A stretch of 64,000 nt of DNA from Bacteroidetes bacterium 43-16 (lineage in GTDB: Bacteria > Bacteroidota > Bacteroidia > Chitinophagales > Chitinophagaceae). Shown here piece after piece: positions 1 to 8,870 of this stretch. The DNA lies in assembly GCA_001897525.1 (NCBI GenBank), contig MKTB01000002.1:216573-280572 (forward strand). The letters are read 5' to 3'. The first letter of the stretch is position 1. Each line of letters starts with the position of its first letter. The translations under genes and the position numbers were made by a program. A model generated the notes under the pieces. That model worked only from the letters and a program-made list of their open reading frames with translations, did no database searches and had not been told where the DNA came from.

Positions 1-513
1 AATCGAATCATATATGAACTCAATCCGTTTATTGTCAACTAAAAAAATGCCGTCGTGATTTACCCCTGTATTTAACTCAATCCGAGATAATCGACTTACT
101 AAATCGTTCTCACCTGTTCCTGAATTGTTCAACCAAAACAAAACACCTCGATCGAAATGTGTGTCAATGTTCTGGTGAAGATTTATTGTGTATTGTTTTA
201 ACTCAGACTTTTTAAAGGATTCAATTGCCTTAGCTAATTCAAGATATCGCTCTTTAAATTGTGTTGTTACTTGTGATACAGGATAAGGATCTGTGCTATA
301 TTTTGATGAATAGATGACATTTTCAATTGTGCTGCTCACCATAGGATTAACGTAATGAAAATATCCATCTATCCCATTTGTTCTTTTTCTGAACTCGGTA
401 TCAATACTATCAATATCATCATTTCTTAAAGGATTTATCCATCCTATAAGGGCTAAAAAATCCGCTACTACTGTTTCGCCTACTTCTCCTACACGTTTTG
501 AATATTCTCCCAT
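1..513 (-). CDS. Partial PD-(D/E)XK-like protein, possibly GAPS4a-type defence nuclease
   Basis: The reading frame is open from an ATG at 513 to the left window edge, so only the first 171 residues are visible. The N-terminus has a GExGE helix (E9, E12) leading into a hydrophobic stretch, then a GIDG motif (D49) and a strand ending in SSK (K71). This arrangement is typical of divergent PD-(D/E)XK nucleases. From memory the start resembles the GapS4a family of a two-gene anti-phage system, but I cannot verify this. It lies 20 bp downstream of an XRE regulator on the same strand, like a regulated cargo or defence gene placed next to the tra operon. A partner gene would lie off the window. Confidence 0.55.
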   Translation of the reverse strand, partial: MGEYSKRVGEVGETVVADFLALIGWINPLRNDDIDSIDTEFRKRTNGIDGYFHYVNPMVSSTIENVIYSSKYSTDPYPVSQVTTQFKERYLELAKAIESFKKSELKQYTINLHQNIDTHFDRGVLFWLNNSGTGENDLVSRLSRIELNTGVNHDGIFLVDNKRIEFIYDSI

Positions 514-533
514 AATTTCTATTTAAGTTAAGT

Positions 534-869
534 CTAAGTTTTTTTTCTTCGATAGTATTTGATTTTCTTCTCTACTATTTTTAGGATTTCAAGTCCATCT
601 TCCTCATTAAGAAGTTGATTAGTGATCTTATCGCTAATGTATCTAACCTTTAGTTCGGACTGGTCAATTTTGAACATTCTTGAAATTCCATCAATGATTT
701 GTTCATTGGCATTTCGTTCATTCTTCTCTATTTTACTCAATGTTGACGTATCAATATTCAATTCCGCTGCGACTTTTCTAAGAGGAAGATTCGCTTTTCC
801 CCTTAATGACCGGACATACTCGCCAAATGATATTCTTTCTAATGTTGACATTGACTTCTTGGACATCAT
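534..869 (-). CDS. XRE-family transcriptional regulator
   Basis: A 111-residue protein with a Cro/C1-type helix-turn-helix in its first 70 residues: a LRKVAAEL helix, then the recognition helix TSTLSKIEKNER. The C-terminus is lysine-rich and ends in KKIKYYRRKKT. Small proteins of this kind act as controllers of restriction-modification and other defence operons. It is immediately upstream of and co-directional with the partial nuclease-like gene ending at the left edge. Two consecutive ATG codons (867-869 and 864-866) can start it; both lie inside a perfect inverted repeat, suggesting self-repression. The HTH call is firm; the target operon is inferred from position. Confidence 0.85.
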   Translation of the reverse strand: MMSKKSMSTLERISFGEYVRSLRGKANLPLRKVAAELNIDTSTLSKIEKNERNANEQIIDGISRMFKIDQSELKVRYISDKITNQLLNEEDGLEILKIVEKKIKYYRRKKT

Positions 870-877
870 TTGTCCAA
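859..877. promoter_or_regulatory. Inverted-repeat operator over the XRE start codon
   Basis: TTGGACA and TGTCCAA form a perfect 7-bp inverted repeat with a 5-bp spacer, covering the start codons of the XRE gene. A dimeric HTH protein bound here would block its own transcription or translation start, as with controller proteins of defence operons. Binding is inferred. Confidence 0.5.
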
Positions 878-1063
878 AAGTAATAAAATTCTATGATTTG
901 AAAAATATGTATTTCATAGGTATCAATTACTCATAACACTGCCACTCACTGCCAAGTAATTCCACTGAAAGACACATCGTTATTGCGCCTCTTTTTTCCT
1001 GACACTTTTGTTCCGAAAGCCCACAGAAAGCGGGAAGTAGAAACAAAATAATTCATTCAGATT

Positions 1064-1369
1064 ATGGAAAGAAGAAAGAAAAAAGTATTGCTGACAGGCG
1101 TTGCGTTACTGTCGGCATTTGGTGTGTTCGCACAGGGAAACGGCAATGCTGGCATTCAGGAAGCAACACAAATGGTAACGGGATATTTTGACCCGGCTAC
1201 CAAATTGATTTATGCCATCGGTGCGGTGGTTGGGTTAATCGGAGGTGTAAAGGTTTACAACAAATTCAGCAGTGGCGACCCGGACACATCGAAAACGGCG
1301 GCAAGCTGGTTCGGTGCGTGTATCTTCTTAATCGTTGCAGCAACCATCCTGCGTTCATTCTTCCTTTAA
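1064..1369 (+). CDS. traE: Conjugative transposon protein TraE (DUF4134)
   Basis: A 101-residue small membrane protein, the first visible gene of the rightward transfer operon. It has an N-terminal signal-like hydrophobic segment ending in VFAQG, then two further membrane helices (about residues 45-65 and 80-100). The Bacteroides TraE/DUF4134 family has this size and layout and is regarded as the pilin-like (VirB2-type) part of the mating channel. The stop is followed after 11 bp by traF. Upstream, 878-1063 holds no gene and probably carries the operon promoter. traA-D, expected before traE in complete elements, are not in the window; a leftward cargo pair occupies that side. Confidence 0.9.
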   Translation: MERRKKKVLLTGVALLSAFGVFAQGNGNAGIQEATQMVTGYFDPATKLIYAIGAVVGLIGGVKVYNKFSSGDPDTSKTAASWFGACIFLIVAATILRSFFL

Positions 1370-1380
1370 TCCAATGCCCT

Positions 1381-1713
1381 ATGAGTAATTACAACATCAA
1401 CAAAGGCATTGGAAGAACCGTAGAGTTCAAAGGGCTGAAAGCACAATACCTGTTCATCTTCGCAGGTGGCTTGCTCGGCGTGCTTATCCTTGTTATGATT
1501 ATGTACATGGCAGGCGTAAACTCCTACATCTGCCTGTTCATAGGCGCAGGCGGTGCATCACTGATTGTTTGGAAAACATTCTCATTAAATGGCAAGTACG
1601 GCGAACACGGGTTGATGAAGCTGGGCGCAAAGAAAAAGCATCCCAAATACATCATCAGTCGCAAAGCGGTACATCGCAGTTTAAGGTTCACCTCTAAATC
1701 CGATGCCGTATGA
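1381..1713 (+). CDS. traF: Conjugative transposon protein TraF (DUF4133)
   Basis: A 110-residue inner-membrane protein with two adjacent hydrophobic helices (about residues 25-70) and a basic C-terminus. It corresponds to the VirB3-like TraF of Bacteroidota conjugative elements, always found between traE and the VirB4-type ATPase gene. I chose the ATG at 1381 because a longer upstream reading would overlap traE and lacks the family's MSNYxINKG start. The stop codon overlaps the start of traG (ATGA, 1710-1713), indicating translational coupling. Confidence 0.92.
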   Translation: MSNYNINKGIGRTVEFKGLKAQYLFIFAGGLLGVLILVMIMYMAGVNSYICLFIGAGGASLIVWKTFSLNGKYGEHGLMKLGAKKKHPKYIISRKAVHRSLRFTSKSDAV

Positions 1714-4217
1714 GAAACACCGCAAAAACTACAACGCTGGAAAGCAAGTTTCCATTACTGGCGGTGGAACACAACTGCGTCATTTCAAAAGATGCAGACA
1801 TTACCGCCTGCTTTCGGGTACACCTGCCGGAACTGTTTACCGTAGCATCACCGGAGTACGATGCCATACACTCCGCATGGCACAAGGCAATCAAAACCTT
1901 ACCGGATTACTCCATCATCCACAAACAGGATTGGTTCATCAAGGAAAATTATGCACCGGATATTGCACAGGACGGATTGAGTTTCTTAGCGAAATCCTAC
2001 CAGCAACATTTCAACGAGCGTCCTTTTCTCAACCATTACTGCTACCTCTTTTTGACGAAGACAACCAAAGAGCGTATGCGGATGCAAAGCAACTTTAGTT
2101 CGCTTTGCAAAGGCGTTCTTATCCCGAAAGAAATAAGGGATAAAGAAACCGTCCGCCGATTTATGGAAGCGGTGGCGCAATTCGAGCGCATCATCAACGA
2201 CAGCGGGTTTGTGAAACTGGAACGGTTGACAGAAGATGACATCATCGGTGCAAATGAAAAACAGGGATTGTTGGAGCAATACCTGACCTTATCACGGACA
2301 GCCAATACGCCGTTGCAGGATTTGGCACTCGGTACGGAAGATGTGCGCATCGGTAATAAGCGATTGTGCCTGCACACGCTTTCAGATACAGACGATTTGC
2401 CCGGAACAGTATCAGCAAATACACGTTATGAAAAGCTGTCCACCGATAGAAGCGACTGCCTGTTGTCCTTTGCGGCTCCGGTGGGCTTGCTCCTTAGCTG
2501 TAACCATATCTACAACCAGTATTTATTTTTGGATAACAGCGATGAGAACCTGCGCAAGTTTGAAAAATCCGCAAGGAATATGCACTCGCTGGCAAGGTAT
2601 AGCCGTGCAAATCAAATCAACAAAGAGTGGATTGAAAAGTACCTGAACGAAGCCCACAGCTTCGGGCTTTCGTCTATCCGTGCGCACTTCAATGTAATGG
2701 CGTGGTCGGATGATGCAAACGAACTCAAACAGCTAAAGAACGATACCGGTAGCGCATTGGCTTTAATGGAGTGCAAGCCTCGCCACAATACCATTGACGT
2801 TGCCACGCTGTATTGGGCGGCTATGCCGGGCAATGCGGCCGACTTTCCAAGCGAGGAAAGTTTTTACACGTTCATTGAACCCGCCCTGTGTTTCTTCACC
2901 GAAGAAACCAATTATCAAAGTTCACCATCGCCTTTCGGTATCAAGATGGCAGACAGGCTTACGGGTAAGCCTATCCATTTGGATATTTCCGACCTGCCAA
3001 TGAAAAAAGGCATCATCACGAACCGCAACAAGTTCATCTTGGGGCCATCGGGTTCGGGTAAGTCTTTTTTCACTAACCACATGGTGCGCCAATATTACGA
3101 ACAGGGCGCACACGTCCTGCTCGTGGACACAGGTAATTCCTATCAGGGCTTATGCGAACTGATTAAAGGAAAGACCAGAGGTGAAGACGGGGTTTACTTT
3201 ACTTACACCGAAGAGAACCCGATTGCGTTCAATCCCTTTTATACCGATGACGGCGTATTTGACATTGAGAAAAGGGAAAGCATCAAAACCCTCATCCTTA
3301 CGCTTTGGAAGCGTGATGACGAACCGCCGAAGCGTTCGGAAGAAGTGGCGTTGTCAAACGCCGTGAGCGGTTACATTGACCACATTAAGCAAAACGATGA
3401 ATACCCATCGTTCAACGGATTCTACGAATATGTAAAGGGTGATTACAAAACGGTACTGGAAGAAAAGCAGGTAAGGGAAAAAGACTTTGACCTCGCCAAT
3501 TTCCTGAACGTACTGGAACCTTACTACAAGGGCGGCGAATACGATTACCTGTTGAACTCCGATAAGCAACTCGACCTGCTTTCCAAACGTTTTATCGTGT
3601 TTGAAATTGATGCGATAAAAGACCACAAAATCCTCTTTCCCGTGGTCACAATCATCATTATGGAAGTGTTCATCAACAAGATGCGCAGGCTCAAAGGTGT
3701 GCGTAAGCTGATACTGATTGAAGAAGCGTGGAAAGCGATTGCTAAAGAGGGTATGGCAGAATACATCAAGTATTTGTTTAAGACCGTCCGCAAATTCTTT
3801 GGTGAAGCCATCGTGGTTACGCAGGAAGTGGACGACATCATCCAGTCGCCCATCGTGAAAGAAAGTATCATCAACAACTCCGACTGCAAAATCCTGCTTG
3901 ACCAGCGCAAGTACATGAACAAGTTCGATGACATTCAGGCGATGCTCGGACTTACCGAAAAGGAAAAATCACAAATCCTTTCCATCAACATGAACAACGA
4001 CCCGTCAAGGCTTTACAAAGAAGTATGGATTGGGCTGGGCGGTACGCATTCCGCAGTTTACGCCACAGAGGTATCGCTCGAAGAATACTTAGCCTACACC
4101 ACGGAGGAAACCGAAAAAATGGAAGTGATGCAGCTTGCCCATGAACTGGATGGTAACGTGGAGCAAGCCATTAAACGCATTGCCCTCCAAAGACGTGAGA
4201 AAGCAAACAGTTACTAA
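1710..4217 (+). CDS. traG: Conjugation ATPase TraG (VirB4-type)
   Basis: An 835-residue protein of the usual family length. It is the VirB4-like motor that energises assembly and substrate movement in the mating channel at the inner membrane. The N-terminal half is the family-specific TraG domain. A Walker A motif (GPSGSGKS) lies near residue 445 and a Walker B strand (LILIEEAW) near residue 665, followed by a TQEVDD motif in the position of the sensor loop. It starts inside the traF stop. A small gene follows 20 bp downstream. No frameshift or truncation is seen, so the transfer apparatus is probably functional. Confidence 0.95.
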   Translation: MRNTAKTTTLESKFPLLAVEHNCVISKDADITACFRVHLPELFTVASPEYDAIHSAWHKAIKTLPDYSIIHKQDWFIKENYAPDIAQDGLSFLAKSYQQHFNERPFLNHYCYLFLTKTTKERMRMQSNFSSLCKGVLIPKEIRDKETVRRFMEAVAQFERIINDSGFVKLERLTEDDIIGANEKQGLLEQYLTLSRTANTPLQDLALGTEDVRIGNKRLCLHTLSDTDDLPGTVSANTRYEKLSTDRSDCLLSFAAPVGLLLSCNHIYNQYLFLDNSDENLRKFEKSARNMHSLARYSRANQINKEWIEKYLNEAHSFGLSSIRAHFNVMAWSDDANELKQLKNDTGSALALMECKPRHNTIDVATLYWAAMPGNAADFPSEESFYTFIEPALCFFTEETNYQSSPSPFGIKMADRLTGKPIHLDISDLPMKKGIITNRNKFILGPSGSGKSFFTNHMVRQYYEQGAHVLLVDTGNSYQGLCELIKGKTRGEDGVYFTYTEENPIAFNPFYTDDGVFDIEKRESIKTLILTLWKRDDEPPKRSEEVALSNAVSGYIDHIKQNDEYPSFNGFYEYVKGDYKTVLEEKQVREKDFDLANFLNVLEPYYKGGEYDYLLNSDKQLDLLSKRFIVFEIDAIKDHKILFPVVTIIIMEVFINKMRRLKGVRKLILIEEAWKAIAKEGMAEYIKYLFKTVRKFFGEAIVVTQEVDDIIQSPIVKESIINNSDCKILLDQRKYMNKFDDIQAMLGLTEKEKSQILSINMNNDPSRLYKEVWIGLGGTHSAVYATEVSLEEYLAYTTEETEKMEVMQLAHELDGNVEQAIKRIALQRREKANSY

Positions 4218-4237
4218 TCATTTTAAAAGCAAGAGAA

Positions 4238-4453
4238 GTGGAAAAGGAGAAAATCACACTGCCCATTGGTGGTAACAAGGCTTTGATATTTGAAGCCGAC
4301 CCCACCAACAAAGAGGAACAGGATTTTGCAAAACTGTGCAAGGAAGCAGCAGCATCCCAACCTCAAAGCCTGCAAGACTTTTTTACCCGGCTCAATGACC
4401 TGCAACAAAAGAAGCCTCCTGAACCAAAAAGGAAAATGGGTCGGAAAATGTAA
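4238..4453 (+). CDS. Small conserved tra-operon protein
   Basis: A 71-residue charged protein between traG and traI, starting with GTG (4238-4240) directly behind a purine-rich stretch. It has no signal peptide or membrane segment. The N-terminal half looks like a beta-hairpin (ITLPIGGNKALIFEADP), followed by a helix and a proline/lysine-rich tail. Short proteins of this type are common at this operon position in Bacteroidota elements. I do not recognise a function. The gene is supported by codon continuity, by its place in a tightly packed operon and by the absence of any better reading. Confidence 0.65.
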   Translation: MEKEKITLPIGGNKALIFEADPTNKEEQDFAKLCKEAAASQPQSLQDFFTRLNDLQQKKPPEPKRKMGRKM

Positions 4454-4515
4454 AGCAGCTTTTCAACAGGAAAAGAAAAAATCAAACAGTTATTAATTTT
4501 TAAAAATCAGAAACA

Positions 4516-5148
4516 ATGAAAAAAGCAATGTTACTGGTGTGTACGGCAATTATGCTTGCCGTTGCACCATCCGCTAAAGCACAATTTGTAGTAACTGACC
4601 CCGGTAATCTTATCTCCGGCATTCTCAACAGTGCAAACGAAATCGTGCAGACCTCATCCACCGTATCGAATGTGGTTAAGAATTTCAATGAGGTAAAAAA
4701 GGTGTATGACCAAGGCAAAGAGTATTACGACAAACTGAAAGCCGTAAACAACCTGGTTAAAGATGCCCGCAAGGTACAGCAGACCGTTTTGCTGGTGGGC
4801 GATGTGTCCGAAATGTACGTGAAGAATTTCGGCAAGATGATGAACGACCCCAATTTCACCCCACAGGAATTGACGGCAATTGCTAATGGTTATTCTACGC
4901 TTCTGAATGAAAGTACCGAGTTGCTGAAAGAGTTGAAACAAATCGTTACCTCGACCGGGCTTTCCTTAAATGATAAGGAGCGTATGGATATAATCGACAA
5001 AGTGTACAAAGAGGTTAAGGACTACCATAACCTTGTACGCTATTACACCAATAAAAATATTTCTGTAAGCATTTTGAGGGCGAAGAAACAGAACAACACC
5101 AAGCGTGTGCTGGAACTGTACGGAACCGCAGAACAAAAATATTGGTAA
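4516..5148 (+). CDS. traI: Conjugative transposon protein TraI (DUF4141)
   Basis: A 210-residue protein with a clean signal peptide (KKAMLLVCTAIMLAVAPSAKA, cleavage near residue 22), so it is periplasmic. The mature part is almost entirely helical with heptad-like spacing, rich in N, V and K, as in VirB5-like components. Size, position before traJ and the signal sequence match TraI/DUF4141 of Bacteroides conjugative transposons. Three bases separate its stop from the traJ start, so the two are probably translated together. It is unrelated to the F-plasmid relaxase of the same name. Confidence 0.88.
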   Translation: MKKAMLLVCTAIMLAVAPSAKAQFVVTDPGNLISGILNSANEIVQTSSTVSNVVKNFNEVKKVYDQGKEYYDKLKAVNNLVKDARKVQQTVLLVGDVSEMYVKNFGKMMNDPNFTPQELTAIANGYSTLLNESTELLKELKQIVTSTGLSLNDKERMDIIDKVYKEVKDYHNLVRYYTNKNISVSILRAKKQNNTKRVLELYGTAEQKYW

Positions 5149-5151
5149 GCT

Positions 5152-6150
5152 ATGGAATGGAATAACCTTCACGAAATGCTGCGCAGCCTGTACGATGAAA
5201 TGATGCCATTGACGGCAGACATGGCTGCAATAGCCAAAGGAATTGCCGGATTGGGCGCACTGTTCTACGTTGCGCTGAAAGTGTGGCAGGCGTTGAGCCG
5301 GGCAGAACCCATAGACGTGTTCCCTTTGCTCCGTCCGTTCGCCATCGGGCTTTGCATTATGTTTTTTCCCACGATGGTTTTAGGAACCATCAATGCGGTA
5401 ATGTCTCCCGTAGTAAAAGGCACGCACTCCATGCTCGAAGGGCAGGTACTTGACCTGAACAAGCTACAACAGCAAAAAGACCAGTTGGAGCGGGAAGCCA
5501 TGCTTCGCAATCCCGAAACCGCTTACCTCGTAAGCGACGAGGAATTTGATAAGAAGCTGGACGAATTGGGCTGGTCGCCGTCCGATTTGGCTACCATGAC
5601 GGGAATGTATCTCGACAGGCAAGCCTATAAAATGGAGAAAGCCATAAAGGAGTGGTTTCGTGACCTGCTGGAGATACTCTTTCAGGCAGCGGCATTGGTC
5701 ATAGATACGATACGGACGTTCTTCCTCATCGTACTGTCTATATTGGGGCCGATAGCCTTTGCGATAAGCGTTTGGGACGGTTTTCAGTCCACGCTCACGC
5801 AATGGCTAACCCGATATATCAGCGTTTATCTGTGGCTGCCCATATCCGATATGTTCAGTTCCATACTGGCGAAAATACAATCGCTCATACTGGAGCGGGA
5901 TATTGAAATGCTGGCAGACCCTACTTACATCCCCGATACTTCCAATACCGTGTATATCATTTTTATGCTGATAGGCATAGTGGGCTACTTCACTATCCCA
6001 ACGGTGGCGGGCTGGGTAATACAGGCAGGCGGTGCAGGAAACTTTATGCGTAACGTAAACTCTACGGCTGCAAAAACAGGAAATCTTGCCGGAGCCGGAA
6101 CGGGAGCCGCAGTGGGCAACATTGGCGGCAGGCTATTGAACAAAAATTAA
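5152..6150 (+). CDS. traJ: Conjugative transposon membrane protein TraJ (VirB6-like)
   Basis: A 332-residue polytopic inner-membrane protein. Hydrophobic helices are visible around residues 25-50, 60-85, 175-205 (ALVIDTIRTFFLIVLSILGP), 220-240 and 270-290. The C-terminus is glycine/alanine-rich. This layout and its position between traI and traK identify TraJ, the VirB6-type channel component. The large loop (residues about 95-160) is charged and likely cytoplasmic or periplasmic. The operon continues 11 bp later with traK. Confidence 0.9.
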   Translation: MEWNNLHEMLRSLYDEMMPLTADMAAIAKGIAGLGALFYVALKVWQALSRAEPIDVFPLLRPFAIGLCIMFFPTMVLGTINAVMSPVVKGTHSMLEGQVLDLNKLQQQKDQLEREAMLRNPETAYLVSDEEFDKKLDELGWSPSDLATMTGMYLDRQAYKMEKAIKEWFRDLLEILFQAAALVIDTIRTFFLIVLSILGPIAFAISVWDGFQSTLTQWLTRYISVYLWLPISDMFSSILAKIQSLILERDIEMLADPTYIPDTSNTVYIIFMLIGIVGYFTIPTVAGWVIQAGGAGNFMRNVNSTAAKTGNLAGAGTGAAVGNIGGRLLNKN

Positions 6151-6161
6151 TCATCGTAAAA

Positions 6162-6785
6162 ATGGAATTTAAAACATTAAGAAACATCGAAAACAGTTTT
6201 AGACAGATAAGACTGTACGCTATTGTTTTTGCCATTCTCTGCATTGCAGTGGTAGGATATGCCCTTTGGCAGTCCTACCGCTTTGCGGAGTTACAAAGAC
6301 AAAAGATTTATGTATTGGATAACGGCAAATCATTGATGCTTGCTTTATCACAGGATGCCAGCATTAACCGACCAGTGGAAGCCCGTGAACACGTTAGGCG
6401 TTTCCATGAATTGTTTTTTACGCTCGCACCCGATAAGAATGCTATCGAAAGCAATATGAAGCGGGCTTTTAATCTCGCAGATAAATCGGCTTTTGATTAC
6501 TACAAAGACCTTTCGGAAAAGGGCTATTACAACCGTATCATTTCGGGCAACGTACAACAGCGCATCGAAGTAGATAGTGTCGTCTGCAATTTCGATACCT
6601 ATCCTTATGCGGTTCGTACCTACGCCAAGCAATTCATCATCCGTTCAAGCAATGTAACCAGGCGCAGCCTTGTTACCTCTTGCTACCTCGTGAACTCCGT
6701 CCGTTCGGACAACAATCCGCAGGGCTTCAACATCGAAAAATTTGCCGTGCTGGAAAACAAAGACATGGAGGTTATCGAACGCTAA
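6162..6785 (+). CDS. traK: Conjugative transposon protein TraK (VirB8-like)
   Basis: A 207-residue bitopic protein: a short cytoplasmic N-terminus, one membrane helix (about residues 20-40, LYAIVFAILCIAVVGYALW) and a periplasmic domain with the NTF2-like character of VirB8 proteins. In type IV channels this protein nucleates the inner-membrane complex. Its length and the ExKTLRNIE start are typical of the Bacteroides TraK family. It ends at 6785, before a short hypothetical gene that precedes traL. Confidence 0.92.
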   Translation: MEFKTLRNIENSFRQIRLYAIVFAILCIAVVGYALWQSYRFAELQRQKIYVLDNGKSLMLALSQDASINRPVEAREHVRRFHELFFTLAPDKNAIESNMKRAFNLADKSAFDYYKDLSEKGYYNRIISGNVQQRIEVDSVVCNFDTYPYAVRTYAKQFIIRSSNVTRRSLVTSCYLVNSVRSDNNPQGFNIEKFAVLENKDMEVIER

Positions 6786-6795
6786 AACCAATTTT

Positions 6796-7224
6796 ATGGA
6801 AGCATTATCAGATTTAAACACGTTCGCCAAAATCCTTACCGACAAAGGATATAACGGCTATTTCCATACGCAGGGGGCATATCCCGGAAAGCTCAAAGAT
6901 AGCATAGGCGAATACCTCGAAAGTTGTCGTAAAGGAACAGAGGGCGCACCTAAGCCCGTACTGTTGGTTACGGGCTACCTGCAATGGGCAGGTGAAGACA
7001 AGCCCCATGTGGAATGCAGTATGTGGGTCAAGTACCTGAACGGAAAATTCTTCCTCTCAAAAATGGAGGTTTCAAGAAAAGACCAATACGGGCAATTATT
7101 GAAGCATTCGGAACTCACAAATCTATCAGTGGTTACCGCTCCCAAAGTAAGGGAGGCAATCGCTTTGGTGAGTGATGCGCCTAAGCAAAGAGTTGTTCCC
7201 AAAAGCAAAGGTTTCAGGCACTAA
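6796..7224 (+). CDS. Hypothetical protein within the tra operon
   Basis: A 142-residue soluble protein between traK and traL. The ATG at 6796 gives the reading MEALSDLNTFAKIL and follows the traK stop by 10 bp. There is no signal peptide or transmembrane helix. The sequence alternates strands and helices, with a central LVTGYLQW/VECSMWVKYLNGKF beta segment. I do not recognise the family. Its location suggests a cytoplasmic accessory of element transfer rather than cargo, since the spacing on both sides is as tight as in the rest of the operon. Confidence 0.72.
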   Translation: MEALSDLNTFAKILTDKGYNGYFHTQGAYPGKLKDSIGEYLESCRKGTEGAPKPVLLVTGYLQWAGEDKPHVECSMWVKYLNGKFFLSKMEVSRKDQYGQLLKHSELTNLSVVTAPKVREAIALVSDAPKQRVVPKSKGFRH

Positions 7225-7237
7225 AAACAGTCAAGGA

Positions 7238-7522
7238 ATGAAAAAGTTACGAACAAAAATCAGCAAGTGGTTTGACAGGCTCGATGACAGGTGGCGGGAG
7301 TTGCCCATAAAAAAACAGCACCGCTATACGCTATTGCTTTTCGCTGGCTATGTGTTGTTGTCCATTATAGTAATAGCAAAAGTCTGCTATGATGTTGGCG
7401 CAAGCGATAGCAAGCTGAAAATAGAGCATATCGAAAACCCGCTTATCAAACAAAACAAGTCCCCGGTATCGCCGCAGGACAGTATTTCAAAAATCCTAAA
7501 AAATAAGATGTATGAAAGATAA
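7238..7522 (+). CDS. traL: Conjugative transposon protein TraL
   Basis: A 94-residue protein with a basic cytoplasmic N-terminus (about 30 residues), one membrane helix (YTLLLFAGYVLLSIIVIAKV, residues about 31-50) and a short charged tail. This is the form of TraL, the small protein preceding traM in Bacteroides-type elements. The ATG at 7238 sits 7 bp behind an AAGGA ribosome-binding-like sequence. Its 3' end overlaps traM by 11 bp. Confidence 0.85.
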   Translation: MKKLRTKISKWFDRLDDRWRELPIKKQHRYTLLLFAGYVLLSIIVIAKVCYDVGASDSKLKIEHIENPLIKQNKSPVSPQDSISKILKNKMYER

Positions 7523-8843
7523 TGAAAACAAAAAAGTGAGTATTCTGGTCGAAGATGACGACCTGAATAACCAGCAGGATGCACCGAAAGACGGTGCGCA
7601 GAACAAAGCCGAAAAGCTAAAAAAGCCAATCATTTTTGTCCTTATGGGCGTGGTATTTCTCGGCTGTATGTATTTAATCTTCAAACCATCTTCCGACAAG
7701 AAAAAGGCGGTAGATATAGGTTTGAATGATGCCGTACCACAGGCTACCGATGCCGGAATGCAATCGGATAAGCAAAAAGCGTATGAACAGGAAATGCTGG
7801 AACAGAAAGAACAGGAAAAACGCAATGCGCTTATGTCCCTTTCCGATTACTGGAGCGAAGACAGTGCCGCCGACAAGAAAGCTGCTAATCCGGATGAGGT
7901 TAACGAAGACGGATCTGCTTACGGAGGTGGTATGCCTGCTAAGGGCAATCCGGCTTTGAGCAGTTATCGCAATGCCCAAAGTACTTTAGGTTCATTTTAC
8001 GACAACAACGATTATCAAACGCAGGAACTCCGCAAACAGGTTGATGAACTGAAAGAGAAACTGGCGGAAAAGGATGTACCCGCTACAACGACCGTGCAAG
8101 ACCAAATGGCATTGATGGAGAAGTCGTACCAAATGGCGGCAAAGTACTTGCCAACAAATACAGTTCCACAATCCAATAAAGTAGATACAACGGTTCCGGT
8201 AAAGGGTGGCGGTACGCAAAAAGAACATTTTGTAGCGTTCTCACCTGTGAGGAAAACTGCGGTGTCTGCATTGTACCGTGAGCCGACAGACAGTGCTTTT
8301 CTTGCCAACTGGAACGAAACCCGTAACAGGGGATTTTATACAGCCGGAACCAGTAAGCAGGTACAGCAGCCCAAAAACAGCATCAGGGCGATAGTACAGG
8401 AAACGCAGACTGTAACCGATGAAAGTGGTGTGCGCTTGCGTTTGATGGAAACTGCGAAAACGCCCGGTCGTACTATTCCGGCGGGAACGGTGCTAACAGC
8501 AAATGCAAAGTTTGCAGGCGGTAGGTTACAGTTGAAAATAACGTCCATTGAATTTGAGGGCAATATTATCCCTATGGAAATAACCGTGTACGATTTGGAC
8601 GGACAACAAGGCTTATATGTGCCTTATTCGCCTGAAGTAAATGCCTTAACGGAAATAGCCTCCAACATGAGCCAGACGTCCGGCACGTCCATTATGATGA
8701 CCCGCTCTGCAGGGCAGCAGGCGGCAGGCGACCTTTCCCGTGGCGTGGTGCAGGGTATATCGGGCTACTTCTCTAAAAAACTAAGAACACCGAAAGTTAC
8801 CGTTAAAGCCGGTCATCAACTTTTCCTTGTTTCAAAAAACTAA
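7512..8843 (+). CDS. traM: Conjugative transposon protein TraM (VirB10-like)
   Basis: A 443-residue protein with a cytoplasmic N-terminus (about 35 residues), one membrane helix (IIFVLMGVVFLGCMYLIF, about residues 37-55), a long charged, Q/A-rich periplasmic linker with coiled-coil tendency, and a C-terminal beta domain (from about residue 290) with the VRLRLMETAKTPGRTIPAGT core. This is the VirB10-type protein that spans the periplasm and links the inner and outer membrane parts of the channel. Full length, no disruption. Confidence 0.93.
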   Translation: MKDNENKKVSILVEDDDLNNQQDAPKDGAQNKAEKLKKPIIFVLMGVVFLGCMYLIFKPSSDKKKAVDIGLNDAVPQATDAGMQSDKQKAYEQEMLEQKEQEKRNALMSLSDYWSEDSAADKKAANPDEVNEDGSAYGGGMPAKGNPALSSYRNAQSTLGSFYDNNDYQTQELRKQVDELKEKLAEKDVPATTTVQDQMALMEKSYQMAAKYLPTNTVPQSNKVDTTVPVKGGGTQKEHFVAFSPVRKTAVSALYREPTDSAFLANWNETRNRGFYTAGTSKQVQQPKNSIRAIVQETQTVTDESGVRLRLMETAKTPGRTIPAGTVLTANAKFAGGRLQLKITSIEFEGNIIPMEITVYDLDGQQGLYVPYSPEVNALTEIASNMSQTSGTSIMMTRSAGQQAAGDLSRGVVQGISGYFSKKLRTPKVTVKAGHQLFLVSKN

Positions 8844-8870
8844 TGTTCAACACTAAAAATCAGCAATAAA

